Positions 33,478 through 42,474 of a stretch of DNA of 64,000 nucleotides are shown here, piece by piece. The stretch is from positions 310,001 to 374,000 of the forward strand of contig NZ_FOKT01000005.1 of assembly GCF_900112305.1 (NCBI RefSeq), read 5' to 3'. This DNA is from Microbulbifer thermotolerans (GTDB taxonomy: Bacteria > Pseudomonadota > Gammaproteobacteria > Pseudomonadales > Cellvibrionaceae). Each line of letters starts with the position of its first letter. The first letter of the stretch is position 1. The notes beneath the pieces are model-generated. The model worked only from the letters and a program-made list of their open reading frames with translations. It had not been told where the DNA came from and searched no databases. The translations under genes were made by a program, and so were the position numbers.

Positions 33478-33993
33478 ATGCAGTCCGGGCAAATTATGGT
33501 TGGAGCCCACGAGGGTGTGTACGTCATCAAAATGGTGGGTGATGTGCGCCTCAATTTGTGTGCTTCCTTCGATGACTTTATCGACAGCATGTTTAAGCGC
33601 GATGATTTCACCGACGTAGTATTCGACCTGCACGGCGCTGAATGTGTGGACAGTACCACTTTGGGGTTGATGGCTAAGATTGCCATTCGCGCCCTGGAGC
33701 GGGGCCGCCCAAAACCGCTCGCCCTGTCCGCTGATGAGGGTATCCGCCACTTGCTGGATGCGATGGGTTTTGAGTCGCTCATCGAAGTCAGCGATGAGCG
33801 CCGCGACTTGGCCGAGACCGAGGCCCTCAAGTGCGAGTCTCCGGATGAATACGCGGCGCGGGAGAAGGTGCTGGAGGCCCACCGCGTGTTAATGAGCATG
33901 AATGCGCGCAACGAGGAGGCCTTCCGCGATCTGGTTCACTCCCTGGAGCTGGAGTGCGATCCAATTGGCAAGCCTTCCGCGCGGATGCACTGA
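33478..33993 (+). CDS. STAS-domain anti-sigma factor antagonist, HsbA-like
   Basis: 171 residues; the ATG at 33478 has AGGGG 7 nt upstream and the STAS domain starts right after it. The phosphorylatable Ser is in GAECVDSTTLGLMAKIA (Ser ~59), the canonical position. The C-terminal ~60 residues (ERRDLAETEALKCESPDEYAARE..HRVLMSMNARNEEAFRDLV) are a helical extension also seen in HsbA-type proteins. Partner switching with the upstream phosphatase is inferred. The anti-sigma target (FlgM in Pseudomonas) is encoded in this window at 60216-60488. Confidence 0.88.
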   Translation: MQSGQIMVGAHEGVYVIKMVGDVRLNLCASFDDFIDSMFKRDDFTDVVFDLHGAECVDSTTLGLMAKIAIRALERGRPKPLALSADEGIRHLLDAMGFESLIEVSDERRDLAETEALKCESPDEYAAREKVLEAHRVLMSMNARNEEAFRDLVHSLELECDPIGKPSARMH

Positions 33994-34037
33994 TGATGCA
34001 TACGCGCTTTGCGGCTTTGCCGTGTTAGCCGGCAAGG

Positions 34038-34535
34038 CTATCTTTCCTTTCCCATTCCTTTGGGGTCATCCCTTTGCTCCCGTTGGCGCAGCTCTCTCGC
34101 CTCTGCCCGAGCTCGCGTAAAGCGTCCGTGGGGCAGGTGGATCAGCTCCGCCACCCGACGGATCAGGTGCTCTTCGAAGGGTTCTATGACATTGTCGGAA
34201 AAAGCCACCTGCCACATCTGTAACACCAGCGCGTATTTTTCCCTGTCGCTGAACTGTGCATTCACCGTCTGGGTGAATTCGTACAGGGATGTGGCCCGGT
34301 CGCGGTGAGCCAGGGCTTCAGTGACCAGCGTCTCTGCGGCGCTGGAATCCAGCTGGTAGTGGCTTTGCAGCAGGCGGGTCAGGGTGGCTCGCTCGCGCTG
34401 GTCCAGCTTCTGATCGACGGTGGCGACTTCCGCCAGCAAAGCGGCACTGATCATACGCACGTCTTTGTCAACGCTGACTTCGACATCGGCGCCGCGGCCT
34501 ATTTGCTCGAACAGCTTACGGATTTGTTGCAGCAT
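34038..34535 (-). CDS. TerB-family protein
   Basis: 165 residues, all helical. TerB-like core ~22-140: [28 protein letters not shown] ... [52 protein letters not shown]. The paired acidic residues ([13 protein letters not shown]) match the metal-binding pattern of TerB/DUF533-like proteins. Despite the name no tellurite link is known for stand-alone copies. Its first 20 nt overlap the 3' end of the transaldolase gene on the same strand, so the two are co-transcribed. Confidence 0.85.
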   Translation of the reverse strand: MLQQIRKLFEQIGRGADVEVSVDKDVRMISAALLAEVATVDQKLDQRERATLTRLLQSHYQLDSSAAETLVTEALAHRDRATSLYEFTQTVNAQFSDREKYALVLQMWQVAFSDNVIEPFEEHLIRRVAELIHLPHGRFTRARAEARELRQREQRDDPKGMGKER

Positions 34536-35505
34536 TTGTTTCCGTGCGCCCTATCAAATGTGTCTGCAGAAGAAGCTCCAGCCGCTCCTGATCCTGTACA
34601 AAATTGCGGATACCCTCGGCCAGCTTTTCAGTGGCCATAGCATCACTGTTAAGTTGGTAACGGAACTCGGCTTCGCCCAGAGCTCGGTTTGGGCGCGCCA
34701 GGGGTTCCGTTTGCTCGGGCAGCCCCCCGGTCAGGTTGCCGTCATCCTCCTCCAGGGCTTGCAATAGCTGTGGGCTGATGGTCAGGCGGTCACAGCCGGC
34801 CAGGGCTTCAATTTCACCAGTGTTGCGAAAACTGGCGGCCATAACCACCGTGTCGTAACCGCGGGACTTGTAGTAATGGTAGATGTTGCGCACCGACAGT
34901 ACGCCGGGATCCTCCTCGGCGGTAAAATCTTCGCGGCCGCTGTGTGCTTTATGCCAGTCGAGAATGCGGCCCACAAAAGGGGAAATCAGCGTAACGCCCG
35001 CTTCGGCGCAGGCCACTGCCTGGCAGAAGCTGAACAGCAGCGTCAGATTGCAGTGGATGCCCTCCCGCTCGAGGACCGATGCCGCCGTTATCCCTTCCCA
35101 GGTGGAAGCGATCTTGATCAGCACCCGTTCCCGCGGCACGCCAGCCTGTTCGTAGAGCGAGATCAGACGGCGCGCGTAGTCGATGGTGGCGCGGGTGTCG
35201 AAGGAGAGGCGCGCGTCCACCTCGGTAGAGACCACGCCCGGTACCAACTGCAGTATCTCCGCACCTATGGCCACGGCCAGTTTGATCGCCGCCTGCCCGG
35301 GGATGGACGCATCGTCGTGGCAATGGCGCTTAGCCCAATCCAGGGACTCGCCGATCAGTGCCTGGTACTGAGGCAACTGCGCGGCCTTGAACAGTAGTGA
35401 CGGGTTGGTGGTGGCGTCCTGGGGGTGATAGCGTTGAATCGCCGCTATGTCTCCGGTGTCCGCAACCACCTGGCTGCGCGCCTTTAATTGTTCGAGCTTG
35501 TTCAT
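34516..35505 (-). CDS. tal: transaldolase
   Basis: 329 residues from the ATG at 35505 ([19 protein letters not shown]). Classical TalB-type motifs: [27 protein letters not shown], the Schiff-base Lys in [42 protein letters not shown]. Transfers dihydroxyacetone units in the non-oxidative pentose phosphate pathway, in the cytoplasm. Normal length. Confidence 0.96.
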   Translation of the reverse strand: MNKLEQLKARSQVVADTGDIAAIQRYHPQDATTNPSLLFKAAQLPQYQALIGESLDWAKRHCHDDASIPGQAAIKLAVAIGAEILQLVPGVVSTEVDARLSFDTRATIDYARRLISLYEQAGVPRERVLIKIASTWEGITAASVLEREGIHCNLTLLFSFCQAVACAEAGVTLISPFVGRILDWHKAHSGREDFTAEEDPGVLSVRNIYHYYKSRGYDTVVMAASFRNTGEIEALAGCDRLTISPQLLQALEEDDGNLTGGLPEQTEPLARPNRALGEAEFRYQLNSDAMATEKLAEGIRNFVQDQERLELLLQTHLIGRTETNAATNP

Positions 35506-35604
35506 TTCAGTCCCTCGATTTACTGAATTGGTTCTTGAGTAGCGCATGCCCGCCCCAGTAGCCGAGCGCTCTTGGATCGGAATCGCGCCCGGGAGGCTGC
35601 ACCC

Positions 35605-36582
35605 CTAGGCGGCTTGAGTCACTTGCGCCAAGGCTTGCTCAACCACTTCCGGACCGGCCCCATCGCGGTGCGCATTTTCGCTCAAGTGGCGGCGGAAGCG
35701 GCGCGCACCCGGAAGCCCTTGAAAGAGCCCCAGCATATGGCGGGTAATATGGTTCAGGCGTGCCCCCAGTGCCAGCTGGCGCTCGATGTAGGGCAGCATC
35801 TGTTCAACCACCCGGGCGGCGCCGGGTCCCGGTTCACCGCTGAACAGTTCACTGTCCACTTGCGCGAGCAGCGCCGGGGTCTGGTAGGCGGCGCGACCGA
35901 GCATAACGCCGTCCACATGGCGCAGATGTCGCCGACAGGCCTCGATGGAGTCGATACCACCGTTGATGACAATCTCCAGCTGCGGATAGTCCCTTTTCAA
36001 CTGGTAGACCATATCGTAGTTGAGTGGTGGAATTTCGCGGTTTTCCTTCGGACTGAGTCCCTTTAGCCAGGCCTTGCGCGCGTGCACGATAAAGGTGCTG
36101 ACACCCGCGGCGGCCTGGTGTTCCACAAAGCGGGTGAGGCCGGGATAGTCTTCCATATCGTCGATGCCGATGCGGTGCTTGACGGTGACCGGGATGGAAA
36201 CGGCCGCACGCATGGCCGCCAACCCCTCAGCCACCAATTCTGGCTCCGCCATCAGACAGGCGCCGAAGCGGCCCGATTGCACCCGGTCACTGGGACAGCC
36301 GCAGTTCAGGTTGATTTCGTCGTAGCCCCAGTCTTCGGCGATACGGGCGCACTCAGCCAGCTCGCGCGGGTCGCTGCCCCCGATCTGCAGCGCAACGGGG
36401 TGCTCAGCGGCGTCGAACTGTAAGTATCGCTTTCTGTCACCGTGCAAAATCGCACCGGTTGTCACCATCTCTGAGTAGAGCATTGCGCGCTTACTCAGCA
36501 GGCGCCACATATAGCGGCAGTGCCTGTCGCTCCAGTCCAGCAGGGGGGCAGTACAGAATCGGTGTGGGGAGTGATTGGGCAT
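35605..36582 (-). CDS. dusA: tRNA-dihydrouridine(20/20a) synthase
   Basis: 325 residues. FMN barrel with [19 protein letters not shown] at the N-terminus, the catalytic Cys in [21 protein letters not shown] (~95), [28 protein letters not shown] and [12 protein letters not shown]. The [15 protein letters not shown] signature marks the DusA branch, which reduces U20/U20a of tRNA. Ends with a helical recognition domain ([19 protein letters not shown]). Single gene by spacing. Confidence 0.95.
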   Translation of the reverse strand: MPNHSPHRFCTAPLLDWSDRHCRYMWRLLSKRAMLYSEMVTTGAILHGDRKRYLQFDAAEHPVALQIGGSDPRELAECARIAEDWGYDEINLNCGCPSDRVQSGRFGACLMAEPELVAEGLAAMRAAVSIPVTVKHRIGIDDMEDYPGLTRFVEHQAAAGVSTFIVHARKAWLKGLSPKENREIPPLNYDMVYQLKRDYPQLEIVINGGIDSIEACRRHLRHVDGVMLGRAAYQTPALLAQVDSELFSGEPGPGAARVVEQMLPYIERQLALGARLNHITRHMLGLFQGLPGARRFRRHLSENAHRDGAGPEVVEQALAQVTQAA

Positions 36583-36695
36583 GTCTCAACTATCGGTTGT
36601 GGCGGCCGCGGGGCGCGCAGGTCCACCATTGCGAACGGGGGACATATTATCCCCATCGGGCTGGCGAAAGCACTATGGCGCTTTGGATTAATTTA

Positions 36696-36915
36696 CTAGG
36701 GAACCTCTGATTAATTCACTTCCTGACGTAAAAACGCTTTGGAGCCAGATGAGAAGCTCAGGTGATAGGAGGGGTATTTCCAAACCGTCGGATGCAGGGA
36801 TGTATCCGTCGGAGCTACAGGGAAGTACTCGTGCGTTTTCGAAATGGCCAGCCTATTGCCTGAGCGCCCCGGAAGCGACCATAGTGTTGACGCGAACTAA
36901 TCAGAGGTCCCCTAG
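36696..36915 (-). mobile_element. MITE-like element, copy C (220 bp)
   Basis: Bounded by CTAG on both sides with long inverted ends (GGGAACCTCTGATTAATTC and its near complement). Interior holds GGATGCAGG..TGTATCCGTC hairpin. Same orientation as A and D, same subfamily as F (ACTTCCTGACGTAAAAAC). The rest of the 538-nt gap around it (36583-36695, 36916-37120) shows no gene; 36916-37100 is lower in G+C than its surroundings. Confidence 0.88.
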
Positions 36916-37120
36916 TACTTCCCTGTCGCTTCCCTCGCTCTAGAAATACCCACAGCTGCACCTGGGCTTCTTATCTGGAGCCGGGTGCATTGCGCTGCAT
37001 GGAGCGGGTAGCGCAATGAGCGAAGCAGGATTTTAGCGCCGAATTTGTGAACGGTTGATTGTTTTAAATAAACGCAGCTTTTTACACTGTTTTCCTTCTG
37101 GATTTCCATGGAAAAGGACT

Positions 37121-37975
37121 ATGAAGACTCAGATGAAATTGACCGGATCGGTCGGCTTTCGGGCCCAAAACTTCCGCGATGACGTGCGGCTGGTGCAGGA
37201 GCTGCTGAACAGAGCTACCCGCGTTCCCTGGACATTGCTTGCCGTGGATGGCTTGGCTGGCCCGAACACCATCAACCGCATCAAGGATTTTCAGAGAAAT
37301 GTAGTCGGTTTCTCCAAGCCCGATGGCCGGGTGGATGTGGGCGGCAGAACCTGGCGCAGTCTGGCGCGCTATGCGGAGGAAACGCCGGCACATTTCCGCG
37401 GTACCTTCTCGGTGCACCCGACGGAAACCGGTGTGCGCGCTGCGGAACCTGCCGCCCGCCCGGCGACCGACGCGATTGCCTGGGGCGCCAAGGTATCTCC
37501 CGCGTTCAAGCGCCGGGTCAGGGAGGTCGCCGCTAACCTCGGTATATCACCAGACTTCCTCATGTCCTGCATGGCTTTTGAAACTGGCGAAACCTTCAGT
37601 CCTTCAATTAAGAATGCCGCTGGCAGTGGCGCCACGGGGTTGATCCAGTTTATGCCGCGGACTGCCAAGGGACTGGGTACAACCACCGAAGCCCTGGCCA
37701 AAATGACCGCAGAAAAACAGCTGGATTACGTCGAAAAATATTTCCTGCCCTACAAAGGCAAGTTGAAGACATTGGAGGATATCTATATGGCGATTCTGTA
37801 TCCGGCTGCGATCGGTATGGACCCCGCCGCCGCATTGTTCCGCCAGGGGAGTAAAACCTACGAGCAGAACTCGGGCTTTGACAAGAATAGGGACGGCGTC
37901 ATTACGCCAGCCGAGATTTCGGTCAAAGTGCGGCAGAAATACGAAAAGGGACTGCAAAAGGGGTATCTGGGATGA
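37121..37975 (+). CDS. peptidoglycan-binding lysozyme/lytic transglycosylase-like protein
   Basis: 284 residues; ATG at 37121 follows GAAAAGGACT. No signal peptide. Residues ~15-75 look like a peptidoglycan-binding domain (FRDDVRLVQELLNRA ... LAVDGLAGPNTINRIKDFQ ... VDVGGRTWRSLA). A lysozyme-like SLT domain at ~120-235 contains the likely catalytic Glu in MSCMAFETGETFSPS, followed by AAGSGATGLIQFMPRTAKGLG. An EF-hand-like loop (DKNRDGVITPAE, ~254-265) is near the C-terminus. It overlaps the next gene, a small lipoprotein, by ATGA. Lack of a signal peptide plus a coupled periplasmic partner fits a type VI-type effector with immunity protein; a phage-derived endolysin is the alternative. No T6SS or phage gene is in the window. 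Confidence 0.82.
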   Translation: MKTQMKLTGSVGFRAQNFRDDVRLVQELLNRATRVPWTLLAVDGLAGPNTINRIKDFQRNVVGFSKPDGRVDVGGRTWRSLARYAEETPAHFRGTFSVHPTETGVRAAEPAARPATDAIAWGAKVSPAFKRRVREVAANLGISPDFLMSCMAFETGETFSPSIKNAAGSGATGLIQFMPRTAKGLGTTTEALAKMTAEKQLDYVEKYFLPYKGKLKTLEDIYMAILYPAAIGMDPAAALFRQGSKTYEQNSGFDKNRDGVITPAEISVKVRQKYEKGLQKGYLG

Positions 37976-38424
37976 GCACTACAATGGCTATGATAAAAAA
38001 GTTCTCGATCACGGCGTTTTGCGCCTTACTGTTCGCCCTCGCCGCTTGCCAGTCCCGTGCGGACTGGGAGGGGGTCTATCTGTTCAGCGAATCCCTGGGA
38101 GAGGACCCCGGCGGGGCGGTTATGCTGGTGGAGTATCGTCTGGAGCTTGGGGATGACCGCTGCCTGCTGGCGATCAGCGGCTACCAGTCAGACTCCCGTA
38201 TTCGCTGTACGCTCGATGCCGGTGCTGAATCGGCGACAGTGCGCTTTCGCTCCTACGGCAATGGCGAAGTGAAAAATATCTACGGGGTGCAGGTCTATCA
38301 AGTGGACGAGCCGCTGTTCACGTTGCGTCACACACGTGATTCTGGGGTTCTGATTACCGAATGGGGCGCCCTGACGCCGGACTCGGTAGAGGAAAAAACG
38401 GGTAACTATTTCGTCCGTCAGTGA
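37972..38424 (+). CDS. small lipoprotein, candidate immunity partner
   Basis: 150 residues, start overlapping the upstream stop codon (ATGA). Lipoprotein signal peptide with lipobox ALAAC (Cys 26); the mature protein begins DWEGVYLFSESLGEDPGGAVMLVEYRLEL and continues as beta-rich sequence ending NYFVRQ. It resembles the DUF5991-like family of small secreted proteins, a resemblance I cannot verify here. Coupling with the lysozyme-like gene suggests it protects the cell wall from that enzyme in the periplasm. Confidence 0.75.
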   Translation: MSTTMAMIKKFSITAFCALLFALAACQSRADWEGVYLFSESLGEDPGGAVMLVEYRLELGDDRCLLAISGYQSDSRIRCTLDAGAESATVRFRSYGNGEVKNIYGVQVYQVDEPLFTLRHTRDSGVLITEWGALTPDSVEEKTGNYFVRQ

Positions 38425-38443
38425 TTGTGATGCCACGGGGGCA

Positions 38444-39652
38444 TTAAAGGTTGCGCTCCTTTTCCGAAAGGCCAGTGGGAGAGGTGTGCGCCGCCTTCCC
38501 GCCGTCCCCGGTATCGTCCTCCTCCAGTGTTAGACGCAATTTTTTCACAACCTTGCGCGCCGTTGCCCGGTAGCTGGTGAGCTTTCCGCCAGCCACCGCC
38601 ACTACCCGGGGCCGTTTTTCATTGTCGCTACAGATAAGTGTTTCCCGCGGCCGGGAAAAGGGGTTTTTTTCCATTTTCGGCAGTACCCGCAATCCGGTAA
38701 AACTATTGCAAATATCTTGTGTCTGCAGCGCGCGGGTCTGGGGAAAGTAGCGTTGCACCGTGCTCAGCAGGTAGCGTTCCTCCTCAATGGTGGGGGCCAC
38801 GTCCCGCGGATCCCCGGAATAGTTGCGCTCAGTGGTGCCCACCAGCGTTCCGCCCCGCCAGGGCATAACGAACACCGCGCGTCCGTCCTCGGCTTCCACA
38901 TAGAAGATCTGTTCACCCAGGGATAGGGGGAGCTCTATATGGGTGCCGGCCACCAGCTCGATTGCCGGCAGTCGTGCCTCCGGCGAGCAGAGCGCGTTGG
39001 TGCTTTCCACCCAGGGGCCGGAGCAGTTGACCAGAGCGCGGGTGCGCAGTGTGTTGAGCTGACCTTCAGAAAAGTAATCGACGCGCAAGCCGTTGCCGGA
39101 CAGTTCGGCGCCGATCAGGCTGCCGGGGCAGATAAGCCGGGCGCCGAGTGCGACTGCTGAGTCCACCACATTGCGTGTGAGGGCGGCGTCATCGGTTTGC
39201 GCGTCGTAGTAGCTGAAGACCGCAACCAGTCCCTCGCGGTCGAGACCGGCGAGCCCATCCCATTCAGATTGCGGCACGGTGCGGAAGCGGGAATAGGCAC
39301 CGGTCGCGCCGGTCAGCAGAGAGTAGAGGGTTAATCCCAGGCGCAGCACCCACGCAGACCTTTTACTGTGGCGGTACACGGGAATATAGAAGGGCACCAT
39401 GCGCACCAGCTGCGGTTTGTGGTCGAGCAACCAGCGCCGCTCGCGCAGACATTCATAGACCAACTGGAACTGACCGCTTTCCAGATAGCGCAGACCGCCG
39501 TGGATGAGTTTGGAGGAACGGGAAGAGGTGGCCGCGGCTACGCCTACCTGCTCGAGGATCGCTACCCGATAACCGGCCTTTGCCAGCGCTTCTGCGGCAC
39601 CGGCGCCCTGTATGCCCGCCCCCACCACCAGGACATCAAAATTCATAGACAT
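38444..39652 (-). CDS. FAD-dependent glycerol-3-phosphate dehydrogenase-like oxidoreductase
   Basis: 402 residues. FAD-binding GAGIQGAGAAEALAKAGYRVAILEQ at the N-terminus, then SSRSSKLIHGGLRYLESGQFQLV, the hallmark of GlpD/GlpA proteins, and GTLVGTTERNYSGDP, SFTGLRVLP, GGKLTSYRATA. It lacks the C-terminal ~100-residue domain of E. coli GlpD (501 residues), so it is a short form. Likely oxidises glycerol-3-phosphate to dihydroxyacetone phosphate. Its start overlaps the end of the GDPD-like gene by 17 nt, consistent with a pathway that releases and then oxidises glycerol phosphate. Confidence 0.87.
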   Translation of the reverse strand: MSMNFDVLVVGAGIQGAGAAEALAKAGYRVAILEQVGVAAATSSRSSKLIHGGLRYLESGQFQLVYECLRERRWLLDHKPQLVRMVPFYIPVYRHSKRSAWVLRLGLTLYSLLTGATGAYSRFRTVPQSEWDGLAGLDREGLVAVFSYYDAQTDDAALTRNVVDSAVALGARLICPGSLIGAELSGNGLRVDYFSEGQLNTLRTRALVNCSGPWVESTNALCSPEARLPAIELVAGTHIELPLSLGEQIFYVEAEDGRAVFVMPWRGGTLVGTTERNYSGDPRDVAPTIEEERYLLSTVQRYFPQTRALQTQDICNSFTGLRVLPKMEKNPFSRPRETLICSDNEKRPRVVAVAGGKLTSYRATARKVVKKLRLTLEEDDTGDGGKAAHTSPTGLSEKERNL

Positions 39653-40397
39653 CGCTGGCTTCCCGGGATCGCATCAGCAACGGCAGGTTGCCGGTGAGAA
39701 TATGGTGGGCGCCGCGGGTGCGCCAGTGCACGGCTTCCTCGGCGGAGTTGATCTCATAGACCACCCACTGCCAGGGGCCCGGTGGCAACTTAGCCGTTTC
39801 TACACGCTTGTCGCGGATCAAAAGGTAGTCCGGCGCCAGAGTGACCACCTCGGGAGACAGGCAGCGTGCCACACGGTCCACTTTCAGTGCCACCCGGTGC
39901 CAGTTGCGGCTGCGCGCCAAGCGCAGGCAGTGGTGGTTTCCGGTTAGCAGAGCAAAGGAGTCTCTCTCGGCCCGCAGCAGTTCCATCAGTGTCTCCACGA
40001 CCCGCGCAGTACCTAATCGCGTAAGGCAAGTGGCGCTCACTTCGATAAACCAGTCCAGGTGCCGGTGGCAGCTGGCCCAGTCGACCACTTGAATAAGGGG
40101 ATTTAACGGTAGCTGGCGCAATTCCCGGTCGTGCAGCTGATGAAAGGCGCGCGTGCTGCTGTGGCCGGGCAGCTGAACTTGGTCGTCGTGGAAGCACCAG
40201 GGCGTTCCATCGGCACTGAAGCGGACATCTATTTGAATGGCGCAGGTGCCCAGGCCGTGAGCGGCCTCGAAGGCGGCGATGGTGTTTGCCGGTTGGCGGA
40301 CTTTGTCGCCTCGGTGCGCAATCAGCATAAACGTCAGGTCCGGATAGCGGGTGTTATTGTCTTCTCGGCGCGAGTGGCAGAGAAATCGCAGGTCCAT
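39636..40397 (-). CDS. glycerophosphodiester phosphodiesterase-like protein
   Basis: 253 residues from 40397; the HRG motif normally lies near the N-terminus, so the in-frame ATG at 40328 (MLIAHRGDK) is an equally good start, and neither has a clear Shine-Dalgarno. Family motifs: HRGDKVRQPANTIAAFEAA, then CAIQIDVRFSADGTPWCFHDD. The usual metal-ligand Glu of ExD is Gln here (IQID), and the later IEIK motif reads IEVSA, so catalytic activity is doubtful. The mobile-element remnant D begins at the base next to the upstream ATG and may have replaced its promoter. Coupled with the GlpD-like gene downstream. Confidence 0.78.
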   Translation of the reverse strand: MDLRFLCHSRREDNNTRYPDLTFMLIAHRGDKVRQPANTIAAFEAAHGLGTCAIQIDVRFSADGTPWCFHDDQVQLPGHSSTRAFHQLHDRELRQLPLNPLIQVVDWASCHRHLDWFIEVSATCLTRLGTARVVETLMELLRAERDSFALLTGNHHCLRLARSRNWHRVALKVDRVARCLSPEVVTLAPDYLLIRDKRVETAKLPPGPWQWVVYEINSAEEAVHWRTRGAHHILTGNLPLLMRSREASDVYEF

Positions 40398-40527
40398 CTA
40401 GGGAAGCTCTGATTCGGTCGCCTCGCGATGGTAAAGATACTTTGAGGCTGGATGAGACACCCATCCTGTTGCCTGAGTGCCCCGAAGCCCATGACAGCTC
40501 CTGTGGGAATAAATCAGAGGTTCCCCA
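40398..40527 (-). mobile_element. MITE-like element, internally deleted copy D (~130 bp)
   Basis: Starts at CTAGGGAAGCTCTGATT and ends with ATCAGAGGTTCCCC, so both ends survive but ~90 bp of the interior are missing. Same orientation as A and C. It abuts the GDPD-like start codon. Confidence 0.72.
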
Positions 40528-40674
40528 AAACGGCTTGGCGGTGGCCGCCGGCCTTACTGGAAAAATAGCTGGTGGTGGTGATGTTGCAAGCAGGGGTGGG
40601 CCCCGTTTGCAACGCCTGGACAGTCTGTGCCGCCGCGCAGCGAGCATGCGCGCGACTTTTTCTGCCGCCGACCC

Positions 40675-40701
40675 TCAAGCCCGCCGCCCGTCCGCCGATA
40701 G
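40675..40701 (+). promoter_or_regulatory. sigma-28 (FliA) promoter for motA-che genes
   Basis: TCAA (40675-40678), 15 nt, then GCCGATAG (40694-40701), against the FliA pattern TAAA-N15-GCCGATAA. Transcription would begin ~40708, leaving a ~38-nt leader to the GTG at 40746. It rules out motA starts upstream of about 40710. Confidence 0.72.
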
Positions 40702-40745
40702 ACAGGCTAAAGGCAGTGTATGCAGTCAGCGGAGGGATGCCGGTT

Positions 40746-41609
40746 GTGTTGATAGTTCTCGGATTTCTTATTGTCGCCCTCTCGGTATTCGGGGGCTTTT
40801 CTCTGTCCGGCGGGCACCTTGGGCCGCTGTATCAACCGATGGAAATTCTGATCATCGTTGGTGCGGCGCTGGGGTCCTTTATTGCGGGCAACAATGGCAA
40901 AGCCATCAAGGCCACTTTGCGTACCCTTTCGCGCATGAGGCGTACAGGCAAGTACGACAAAGACACTTATATGGACCTGATGGCGTTGCAGTACAAACTG
41001 CTCACCAAGATGCGCCGCGACGGTGTTATCGGTATCGAAAACGATATCGAAAACCCGCGAGACAGTGCGCTGTTTGCTGAGCACCCGCGCATTCTGAATG
41101 ATCCTCTGATCATGGGATTTATTACCGATTATCTGCGCTTGATGGTGAGCGGCAGCATGGATCCTCTGGAGCTCGACGAATTGATGATGCACGAAATAGA
41201 GGCTTTCGAGCACGAAGCGCGGATTCCCGCCGATGCGCTGTTTAAAGTGGGTGATGGTCTGCCCGCCTTTGGCATTATCGCCGCGGTCCTGGGGGTGGTG
41301 AATGCTCTGGGGGCGGCGGATTCCGGCGTCGCCCAGATCGGGGTCATGGTGGCCCACGCTCTGGTGGGTACCTTTATGGGGATTTTGCTCGCCTATGGCT
41401 TTGTCAATCCCACGGCCAGCCGTATCGAGCGTCAGACGCGGGAGCTGGTGAAAATGCTGCAGTGCATTCGCGTCACGCTGCTGGCCAGCCTCAATGGCTA
41501 TGCGCCGCAGCTGGCTGTGGAATTCGGTCGTAAAACTTTGGATACCGCCGAGAGACCTACCTTCGATGAGTTGGAGGGGTATGTGCGGTCCGGTCTGGTC
41601 AGTGCGTGA
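40746..41609 (+). CDS. motA: flagellar motor stator protein MotA
   Basis: 287 residues from a GTG at 40746, chosen because GGAGGG ends 9 nt upstream and the result (MLIVLGFLIVALSVFGGF) matches family N-termini; the ATG at 40737 touches the Shine-Dalgarno. Four membrane helices are visible (LIVLGFLIVALSVFGGF; PMEILIIVGAALGSFIA; DGLPAFGIIAAVLGVVNAL; MVAHALVGTFMGILLAYGFV) plus the large cytoplasmic loop with RR..LEL..HEIEA charged residues that contact FliG. The Pro of the second pair (GDGLPAFGI) is the conserved force-generating one. First gene of the motility operon. Confidence 0.94.
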   Translation: MLIVLGFLIVALSVFGGFSLSGGHLGPLYQPMEILIIVGAALGSFIAGNNGKAIKATLRTLSRMRRTGKYDKDTYMDLMALQYKLLTKMRRDGVIGIENDIENPRDSALFAEHPRILNDPLIMGFITDYLRLMVSGSMDPLELDELMMHEIEAFEHEARIPADALFKVGDGLPAFGIIAAVLGVVNALGAADSGVAQIGVMVAHALVGTFMGILLAYGFVNPTASRIERQTRELVKMLQCIRVTLLASLNGYAPQLAVEFGRKTLDTAERPTFDELEGYVRSGLVSA

Positions 41610-42472
41610 TTGCCGTGGACAAGGTGGAACGCCGCATCGTTATCCGCCGCCCGCGCAAAGGGGAAGAGGCGTATCACGGTGGGAGCTGGAAAATCGCGCT
41701 CGCGGATCTGATGACGGCATTAATGTCGCTCTTCCTGGTGCTGTGGATTATCTCCGCTGCTTCTCCTCAGCAACTTGCGGGGCTGGCGGAATATTTCCGT
41801 ACCCCCCTGGCGGTCGCGCTCAGCAAAGGTGATCGCGACAGCGCCAGCACCAGTGTAATCCCCGGAGGCGGTACGGATCCGGCCCATGTGGACGGTGAAC
41901 GGGCGCGTGTGGATATGCGTACCCAACGACTGCCCACGGATGTGCGTCGCAGTCTGCTCGAACTGCGCCACCGCATAGAAACGGTGATGGAGGCCAAGGC
42001 AGAGCTGCGCGATTTACGCGAACAGACCCGCTTCGAAATGACCCCCGAGGGCATGCGTATCCAGCTGCTGGATACCGAGAGTCGCCCCATGTTCCGCCTC
42101 GGCAGTGATCGGGTGGAGCCCTATATGCGGGACTTGCTGCGCACCATGGCGCCGCTGCTCAATGAGCTGCCCAACCAATTGGCGATCAGTGGCCATACCG
42201 ACAGTCTCACCTATGCCGCGGGCGATATTGGGTACAGCAACTGGGAATTGTCCGCAGACAGGGCCAACGCCTCGCGCAGGGAGCTGGTGGCTGGCGGTCT
42301 GGACAGCGCCAAATTGTTGCGTGTCACCGGTATGGGCGACCGTGTGCCCATACCGGGCAGTGCTCCCGGCGATCCTGTAAACCGGCGTATCAGCATCATG
42401 GTACTCAGCGATCAGGCAGCGGCGCGGATATTGGCCGGGCACTGGTCCGCTCCCCTCCAAGTGCGTAAGTAA
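41606..42472 (+). CDS. motB: flagellar motor stator protein MotB
   Basis: 288 residues from a GTG that overlaps the motA stop (GTGA). Single membrane helix at ~31-51 (LADLMTALMSLFLVLWIIS) with the essential proton-binding Asp in LADLM. A plug/linker region follows, and the OmpA-like peptidoglycan-binding domain (~180-270) shows LAISGHTDSLTYA and NWELSADRANASRREL. Forms the MotA4-5/MotB2 proton channel anchored to the cell wall. Confidence 0.95.
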   Translation: MIAVDKVERRIVIRRPRKGEEAYHGGSWKIALADLMTALMSLFLVLWIISAASPQQLAGLAEYFRTPLAVALSKGDRDSASTSVIPGGGTDPAHVDGERARVDMRTQRLPTDVRRSLLELRHRIETVMEAKAELRDLREQTRFEMTPEGMRIQLLDTESRPMFRLGSDRVEPYMRDLLRTMAPLLNELPNQLAISGHTDSLTYAAGDIGYSNWELSADRANASRRELVAGGLDSAKLLRVTGMGDRVPIPGSAPGDPVNRRISIMVLSDQAAARILAGHWSAPLQVRK

Positions 42473-42474
42473 AG

